DNA from: Citrus sinensis
Taxonomy: Eukaryota; Streptophyta; Magnoliopsida; Sapindales; Rutaceae
Length of the DNA stretch: 64,000 bases
Direction of reading: 5' to 3'
NCBI RefSeq assembly: GCF_022201045.2
Contig: NC_068561.1
Location: 24,930,501-24,994,500, forward strand
Made by a program: the position numbers and the translations under genes. The notes below the pieces were generated by a model. That model made no database searches, was not told where the DNA came from, and saw only the letters and a program-made list of their open reading frames with translations. Shown in pieces: positions 57,005 to 64,000 of the stretch (position 1 is the stretch's first letter; every line of letters starts with the position of its first letter).

Positions 57005-58185
57005 TTGTAATTTAAACTTGCAATTTAAGTTGGTTCTAACTGAAATTTGATTAGGATTAGGACTTCTATTTGAAACAAAATTAGCTTAGAAAGAAGATCA
57101 AGGAAACTTCAAATATCATCTAGAAGGATTTTTTTTTTCCCCTTTGGTGTGTAGTTATCACCACGTTCATGTTCATTATTTTAAATTTTGTGTTAGATAA
57201 TTTTCTGTAATATTAAAACCCAAATTAAATTAGCAAGATGTAGAGGGTTAACTTAACTATATGAATTTAAATAAAGTGCTTGTTTGGTATTATTTCTCTA
57301 CAAGTGTTTTTTCTTTTTTAAATCAAAGTACTTTTCAATTTTTTTTTACTGAAAACTATAAAAAAAAAAAAAATTCTAGGCCGAGAGAATTGAAAAGCTT
57401 TCTCTTTTTTTTTTTTTGCCGTTTACAAAATTTATTCTAAAATACTTTATTATTTCACCATTTTACTTTATCCTTCATAAAATAATCTTTAAAAATTTAT
57501 GTTAAAATGATCACACCATTTTTTACTATAAGAAATAATTGACAACAAATTAAATCAAATGGGCCGTAATTTTCTTTCTTATTATTAAAAATCTTACTTA
57601 TAAAAACCCCGCTAATACAAAAATATATTTGAAAAGGCTTTAATTACTCAAACGGTTATCCCAAACAAAATACTATGACAGCCAAACAATAGACGTGTTA
57701 TTTTTTTGAAAGAAAACTGATTACTTGCAACCCTCTAGGCCTCTATTAACATAAGGTTTCTTTTATCTTAGGCTATTTTGATCATCAGATTAGAGGTGAG
57801 TTATCAACTTATCAAATAAAGTTTGATATGAAAGAATTCAAGTCCAATATTATCCTATCGATATCCTTAACTCGCATTGAGAATATTGCAAAATTTGATT
57901 TAATTTACTATCACAATCAGATTTACTTATGGGTATTTTGGTAATATTTCATTTTTAATTTAAAAATCTGTGTAAAGGTACTAAGTAAATTTATATAAAT
58001 AACTACAAGCAAATGTATAAAAAAATAAGTAAAAGTTTCTTCCAATTATTTGAGGGTAGGTTGGGTGCATTTTAAACTCCATCATTTCTTCCAATTATTA
58101 TTAAAGTATCACTAAAAAGCTTTTAAATTTTATCCTTTAAATGATTATTTGCTTATCTATATGGCAAAAAAAAAATGAAAAAAAA
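57005..58185. other. Upstream region of LBD and flanking AT-rich DNA
   Basis: No gene. A possible Tourist-like element spans about 57275-57674 (ends AGTGCTTGTTTGGTATTA and complement AGTATTTTGTTTGGGATAA), but no target duplication supports it. Confidence 0.35.
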
Positions 58186-58391
58186 AACTTTCTCCCAAAA
58201 ATCTTTTCAAATAGGAACAAGTTACAACGCTTTTATCAATTAATTATCCTTCATTTTTTCTCAACAAATTCAATTAACCTTTGTTTTATCAGCCAACCAT
58301 TTTAATCAAATATTTTTTTTTCTAAGTAATTTTGTGTTGATTTTAAAAGTCATTGTCGTCGTCCTCCTCCTCCTCCTCCTCCTCCTCCTCC

Positions 58392-58425
<34 letters not shown>

Positions 58426-58925
58426 TATGTTTTAAATATGTTTATCTTTTAATAATTGTTGATGTGCTTTTAATATGTTTTTTCTTGTTATGTTTGTCTA
58501 TTTTTAATTTAATGCATGCTAATTAAAAAAACAACTAGTAATTAATAAAATAAACATATAATATTAATTATAAAATTAGTTGAAAACATACAACAATTTG
58601 AAGTAAAAAATATGCAGTGAGATGTGTATTAGTTTAATGATATTTATAATAGGGTGAAAAAAATACCATTTAATAGCTGTTATTTTTTAAAGGAAAAATA
58701 AATAATAATTATAGGCTTTATAGTTGTTTTCTCTCTCTATAAAAAATTAAGATATTAATAGAAGAAGGAGAAACCCACTATAAATATTGGATAGGGAGAA
58801 GCATATCTTAGTATTTAATATTTAAAGAATCCCAATTGAAGTGCCTTTTAGAATGTTTAATGTTGATGTGGTTCTTAAAATAAAAAATAAAATTTTATTT
58901 GAATAGCCTTTTAGTGAAACATTAA
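58186..58925 (+). repeat. Dispersed element, copy II, with trinucleotide expansion
   Basis: Same element as 54415-55068 in the same orientation. At the place where copy I has a short GTTGTTGTT run, this copy carries (CCT)n followed by (CAT)n, about 58358-58426. Confidence 0.6.
58358..58426 (+). repeat. Compound microsatellite (CCT)n(CAT)n
   Basis: About twelve CCT-type and ten or more CAT-type triplets in a row, lying inside dispersed element copy II. Confidence 0.9.
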
Positions 58926-59746
58926 GATAGTGTTATTTTAGAAAAATCTTGGAAGTAAACAAGAATGTCTTGTTATCACATATCTTGTAGTTGAAGTCTA
59001 AAAAAAAAAAATATTCAATATAATTTTTGAAGTGCAAACAGTCTCACATTGAAAAGGAAAAAAAATATATATTCAATTTTCTAGTTATTTCATTAGATTT
59101 CAAATAATTAATATGATTCAATCCCTTCACCATAAAAACTGGGTCGGATCTATCCAATTTTTACGTTGATTTAGTCTTGTCAAAGACGTTGTTATTATGA
59201 AATTTCTTTGAAGAATACTGTTGACAGAAAGTTTCAAATGTTAATAATATTCGACCTTCATTAATTTTCATCCACTTGCTAAACTCATCGTCCAACTCCC
59301 ATATCATGAATGTTCTAAGTCAACTCACTCCGGTCATCGTTGACAATTAAAACACCGTGTACTTTATTTCCTCTAATCAATCATTTTAAAAACCTCCAAT
59401 TTGAACTAACAGAGAAAATAAAAAATTACAATCACCCATCTTCATTCTCCACTTCCTCTTTAAGAAACTCCAAAAAATTAATCGTTGCCTCTTCCTTAAT
59501 TAAATTATTAATCGTACACAAACTTCAAATTTTCAAATTTTATTTCATATATCTAATTCAACCACTTGCAAATTCATCCAATTAATATACGGAATGTCAA
59601 CACAAGAAAACCAATTTATTAAAACAAACAAGATCATTTGAAGATATAAGAAAACAAGAAACAAAAATTTCCCACTTTCAATTTTTGGCATATAAGTTGT
59701 TGTAACATCAAACTCAACCTAGAGCGTTCGTCAATAAGCCCTAATA
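58926..59746. promoter_or_regulatory. Upstream region of DUF569 gene 1
   Basis: AT-rich; must include the promoter of the plus-strand DUF569 gene. No motif assigned. Confidence 0.35.
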
Positions 59747-60373
59747 ATGGAGTTCTTCAACAAAGCTAAAGCAGTGAGGCTAAGAAGTCACCTTGGCAAG
59801 TACTTAGTCGCAAACGATGACGAAGAAACAGTCCGCCAAAGCCACAACGGCTCCTCCTCCGAAGCACGTTGGACGGTGGAGTTTGTGCAAGACAACTGCC
59901 ACCTCATTCGCCTCAAAAGCTGCTACAACAAGTACCTCACAGCCTCGGAGGAACCCTTCTTTTTCGGCTTGACGGGCAAGAAAGTTGTACAAACAAGTAC
60001 AAGTGCATCGTCGTCAGAAAATAGTGATCGTTGCATTGAATGGGAGCCAGTAACTTCGGGATTTGAAGTGAAGTTTCGGACAAGAGATGGGAAATTTCTT
60101 AGGGCAAATGGGGGCACGCCACCGTGGCGAAACTCCATCACTCATGATGTTCCACATCGAACTGCAACACAGGATTGGGTTCTTTGGGGTGTTGATATTG
60201 TGGATATATTGGATTTTGAGTCTTTATCGAATTGTGAATCGTTTGCTTCCAGTCTTTCCAATTTCTCTTCGCATTCTGAGGACTTTGCACGCTCAGATTC
60301 TGGCTCAGTACCAGCAGTGGTTTCATTATCAAATATGGTATGTTTCATGTTTAATTTCCCTCTTTTCTTTTAA
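59747..60373 (+). CDS. DUF569 (fascin-like/actin-crosslinking fold) protein 1, apparently without its C-terminal exon
   Basis: The open frame encodes MEFFNKAKAVRLRSHLGKYL and continues through FFGLTGKKVV, IEWEPV, KFLRANGGTPPWRNSITHD and QDWVLWGVDIVDI, which is the DUF569 domain (about residues 1-145). A Ser-rich linker follows. At 60337/60338 the sequence ATG-GTATGT is a good donor in phase 0, exactly where gene 2 has its donor. Unspliced, the frame ends at 60373 after 208 residues. I could not find the C-terminal domain exon between here and gene 2. Options are a truncated protein, a distant exon, or splicing into the exon of gene 2 at 63762. Function in plants is unknown. Confidence 0.85.
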   Translation: MEFFNKAKAVRLRSHLGKYLVANDDEETVRQSHNGSSSEARWTVEFVQDNCHLIRLKSCYNKYLTASEEPFFFGLTGKKVVQTSTSASSSENSDRCIEWEPVTSGFEVKFRTRDGKFLRANGGTPPWRNSITHDVPHRTATQDWVLWGVDIVDILDFESLSNCESFASSLSNFSSHSEDFARSDSGSVPAVVSLSNMVCFMFNFPLFF

Positions 60374-61565
60374 TTTTTTTTTTCTTTTGAAGTCCAAAAG
60401 TGATTCTATGTTGGAAAATGAGGTAAAATTGTTACTTATATATGTAATTGGAGGTTAAATGATACTTTTTTAGAGCAAAAAATGTTGCATTTTTTTTTAA
60501 TTAATCAAATTAATTAGTAGCAATAAAAATATAGCTTTTTGATCCTCAAAAGTCAAAGGATGACATTTGATTTCACAGAATTACATAAATAATGATAGAA
60601 ATGTTTCAGGTCACTTTTTTAAATATGATCAGAATCAATTGATAATTGATGCCAACTCTCGAAGCAAAAATAAATGAGAATTTACCCAAAAAAAAAATGT
60701 TTGAAAATTGCGACGAATGTATATATGATTTGGTCCAGTTAAGGTAAAAGTGAGTACTTCTTTATTTGCACAAGTTGGGTAGGATACTAAATAAGGAAGT
60801 AGAAAAATGATTTTAAGTAGCTAAATCCTAATTAATTGTATATTCAATAAAAAAATTGTAAATAAGTGGTAAAGAGAAATCATTTTTCCATGACTGAATA
60901 GCCTCAAAGAATTAATCTTCATTTTGTTGATACTTTTTTGGATTTCGTTGAGTTAGATTTCGTACGTGATAACTAAATAAGGCATAAGGGTAATCAACAG
61001 AATACACATACACCACTCTTTGGCTCACCACACATTTTAATTTACCAATTAAAACACAGATGTGCGCGCGCGCTTAATTTCCATGCTCATTATTATTATG
61101 CTTAATTAATTTCTTGTTAATAATTTGTTTCCATCCATTCATGCTCTCCTTTCATCCAACTGTCATTGAATTTAAGGGTTTGTTATTATAAACTAAATAA
61201 CAATTTCCTTTTTCCCCGCGAATCAAACCAAAATTAAAAAAAAAAAAAATCATGACTTTCTCTTCTTCTCTGCTGCGCCTAATCGTCCACCGGAAAATAG
61301 TTTAAGATATCTTTATTTTTTCCTCCTTGAATCAGGTAACAGTTAACCAAATCAATTTGTGTATATAATTTTTTTTGTTGCCATTTTTATGCACAATAAA
61401 AATTTTCCTTATCAAATTTCATGCTATTTATTTTTTCTCAGGTTTGCAGATTGTTTTTGTTATTGGGTACCTATACTATATATATATATTTATTTGTTTT
61501 AATTGATATTGTAACTAATTAATTTTGTTGTTCATTTCAATTATGATTATTATTATTAGAGCGCA
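60374..61565. other. Spacer between the two DUF569 genes
   Basis: AT-rich. I searched by eye for a C-terminal DUF569 exon (pattern FTFKG...LTGL.DIIVC.RNPLNG) and did not find one. It contains a GCGCGCGC run (61064-61071) and probably the promoter of gene 2. No gene seen. Confidence 0.45.
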
Positions 61566-64000
61566 ATGGAAATTTTCCGAAAAGCAAAGACGGTTCGATT
61601 ACGTAGCCACCACGACAAGTATCTATTAGCAGAAGATGATGAAGAGAGTGTGTTCCAAGATCGAAATGGGACATGCAAGAATGCAAAATGGACGGTGGAG
61701 ATTCTTGAAGACGCTGGCGTTTTGCGTTTGAAAAGTTGTTATGGCAAGTACTTGTCAGCCTCTAACATGCCGTATTTCTTTGGCGTGACGGGCAAGAAAG
61801 TCGTACAGAGCCTTCCGAAAAGGTTGGACGCGTCGCTCGAATGGGAACCCGTTAGGGACGGGATTCAGGTGAAGCTCAAGACCCGTTACGGCCATTATTT
61901 ACGGGCCAACGGGGGCATGCCCCCGTGGAGAAATTCAATTACGCATGATATCCCTCACAGAAGTTCGACACAGGATTGGATTTTATGGGATGTTGATATT
62001 GTGGAGTTTCAAAAATCAGCTACAAGTCCGGATCAGCCTGTACCGGCACATGCACGAGCACCAGCACGGCTACCCACACCATCACCGGCACGAACCCAAC
62101 CGCCGTCGCCACCGCCGCAACATGTTAGAGCACAACAACCGCCATCGCCGAGGCAACATTTTAGAGCACAGCCGCCTCCGCCACCCCCTCATCTCAAAGC
62201 AAAATCACCACCATCTTCGGAGCAACATTTTAAAGCACAGCCGCCACCGCCGCCACCACCTCATCTTAGAGCAAAATCCCCACCATCGCCGGAGCAACAT
62301 TTTAAAGCACAGCCGCCGCCGCCGCCACCACATCTTAGAGAACAAACCCCGTCACCGCCAATTGTTAGAGCACATCCATCGAAGGTTAAATTTGTTGACA
62401 CACTACCTTCTGAGCCTACTTCTCCGACAGCAATTTCTCTTAAGTCCCCGCGAAACAATGAGGTTAGTTTTATTAATATCAACATTATCCTCGGAATTAT
62501 TTACGATAAATTTGTACCATTCTGAAATGCGGATCAACACATAGAGATATTAATGATTAATTTTATGACATTAATTGTTCAACAACATTTTTCTTTTAAT
62601 AAGTATTCGTAGAAGTGCTAATTTTTTTGGGTTCAAACTGTGTTTAATTAAGTGGATAGAAAGACTTAGGTGGCGTTTGTTTTTTAACTTAATGACTTAA
62701 AGTAACTTAACTTAATTAATTAAGTTAATTAGAGGTGTTTGTTTTTATAACTTAATGAAACTTTTTAGATAATTTTGACTTAATAAAATAAGCTAACTTT
62801 TTTGGCTTTTTACTTAATGGAGAAATCTCAATTAAGTCAATTACTTGCTAATGTCAAAATTATCACTGCTTTATAATTTATTTTTCATGTCTATCCTAAA
62901 ACTCACCCATAGACATTTACCCCACATAAAAATATCTCTGTTTTTTCTTTCTTATATTATATACGATAAAATTTGAAATTTATGGTATTTTATATATTAA
63001 AATTTCAAAATCATTATGTATTAACTTGAATATAGTTTTACTTATAAATGTTAAAATATTGTGGTATTTAATATATTATTTATTTGACATTCAAATTTAA
63101 TAAGGATACAAATGTAAAAGTATATATTTTCAGCTTTTAAAGTTGAAAAAAAACAAATAACTTAATACTTATTTTCTAAGATTCAAACGAAAAAAAAAAC
63201 ATATTATTTAGATTCAGACATTCAGATCTATTCAGAATTTAGACTAATTCAAGTCTATTCAGATTTCAGACAAAAAAAAAAAGCCACCTTAATTAACCTA
63301 TGTTATGGATTACTTACTTTAGATACTCAATTGTGATATTTAATAATGTAGCATGTTATATGTCATCCATTGATTGGGTTGTAAAAATAATAATTAATAT
63401 TATATATATGACACTAAAGTATTCTAATTAAGTATCCAAACTTAATAGATATATTATTTTGTTTATATACAGTATTGATCTGGTTCACAATCTAAGATTT
63501 TGTTAAAGTTCAGAAAATTATTTAGTCAAATGGTTCAATAGTATAATGCCGCTATTAAAGCATATAGCTTAATGACTTTCCTAAACTTTAACAAAATTTA
63601 GGATCCCATATATATATATATATATATATATAGATTCAGTACCTTCTCCCCCCACCCACCCACCCACCCACCCACACACATATATATAGTTGCAATATAT
63701 GTTAAATTACTCTGTTTTTAACATTGAATTTCGTACATCTTTGGTGCAATGAAATTTGCAGATTGATGACACATTTAAGCCTTCATCTGTGAATGAAGGG
63801 AGACTTATTGTTTATGCTGTGGTTGATGATAAAGGGAATGTTGATAAATCGGAAGGGGAGTTGTCTTTTACATTTAAAGGAAGTGGAGTTGAACAATTGA
63901 AACAAATGGTGAAGGAAGTGACGGGGCTCAATGATATTATTGTTTGTTCTAGGAATCCTTTAAATGGCAATCCTTATCCTCTGAGATTACATCTTCCTCC
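61566..64000 (+). CDS. DUF569 protein 2 with proline-rich linker, 3' end cut by the window
   Basis: Exon 1 is 61566-62462 (299 codons, phase 0, donor GAG-GTTAGT). Exon 2 starts at 63762 (TTTGCAG acceptor) and continues beyond 64000. The N-terminal DUF569 domain (MEIFRKAKTVRLRSHHDKYL, FFGVTGKKVV, ANGGMPPWRNSITHDIPHR) matches gene 1. Residues about 155-285 are an unusual proline-rich linker with repeated QHF(K/R)AQPPPPPP and HL(K/R)AKSPPS units. Exon 2 encodes IDDTFKPSSVNEG, LIVYAVVDDKGN, LSFTFKGSGVEQL and NDIIVCSRNPLNG, the usual C-terminal domain of the family. The intron (1298 bp) holds a Harbinger MITE. Molecular function is unknown. Confidence 0.9.
62110..62350 (+). repeat. Proline-coding tandem repeat, ~72-bp units, in DUF569 gene 2
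   Basis: Units share GAGCAACATTTTAAAGCACA, then a CCG-rich run, then CATCTTAGAGCAAAATCCCC. Two good copies and one or two decayed ones are visible. All stay in frame. Confidence 0.75.
62669..63288 (-). mobile_element. Harbinger/Tourist-type MITE, copy 2, in a DUF569 intron
   Basis: A 620-bp element with TTA duplications (62666-62668, 63289-63291). It is the same sequence as 861-1479 but inverted, similar along its whole length. It lies wholly inside intron 1 of DUF569 gene 2. Confidence 0.87.
63605..63690 (+). repeat. Microsatellites (TA)n and (CCCA)n
   Basis: A TA run at about 63608-63633 and CCCA tetranucleotides at about 63650-63674, followed by CA and TA repeats, in the same intron. Confidence 0.9.

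Overview
The window is nuclear DNA from a eudicot plant. Supporting signs are AT-rich intergenic DNA full of small non-autonomous DNA transposons, GT-AG introns, and plant-specific families (thaumatin-like PR-5, AGC-VIII kinase, P-class PPR, LBD, DUF569). Citrus or another Rutaceae is my best guess, but the sequence alone does not prove it. I see no prokaryotic feature, CRISPR array or intact retroelement.

Layout. At 4.5-6.5 kb (minus) lies a D6PK-type AGC kinase, and at 7.8-8.7 kb (plus) a thaumatin-like protein. From 10.3 to 27.2 kb (plus) there is a tandem array of five intronless BCS1-like AAA-ATPase (AATP1/ASD type) copies. Copy A carries one nonsense codon, copy B is a frameshifted mosaic pseudogene without a promoter, and copies C, D and E are intact. 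The 28-39 kb stretch has no convincing intact protein gene. It holds five foldback precursors of the miR390-derived miR3627/miR391/miR4376 superfamily and a decayed F-box gene. The minus strand then carries a four-exon GT14 glucuronosyltransferase (39.9-42.5 kb), an EMB3140-like PPR gene (46.0-48.1 kb), a seven-exon HIPL protein (49.4-52.2 kb) and an LBD factor (55.7-56.8 kb). Two plus-strand DUF569 genes close the window, and the last runs off the end.

From memory, the order kinase, TLP, AAA-ATPases, GlcAT14A, PPR, HIPL matches the Arabidopsis block At5g40030 back to At5g39970. The microRNA cluster and the expansion of the ATPases would be lineage-specific changes inside an old collinear block.

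Mobile DNA consists mainly of short TIR elements. Two are Harbinger-type copies with TTA duplications at the two ends of the window. Several are Mutator-type with 9-10 bp duplications, including one just upstream of the PPR start and one in the promoter of ATPase copy A with its empty site preserved in copy B. One tRNA-derived SINE has clean target duplications.

The most interesting signal is the array of five miR390-superfamily hairpins in 7.4 kb, including a close pair and one hairpin whose minus strand matches the family better than its plus strand. Family names and numbers from other species are recalled, not searched. Exon borders come from reading splice sites and frame by hand.
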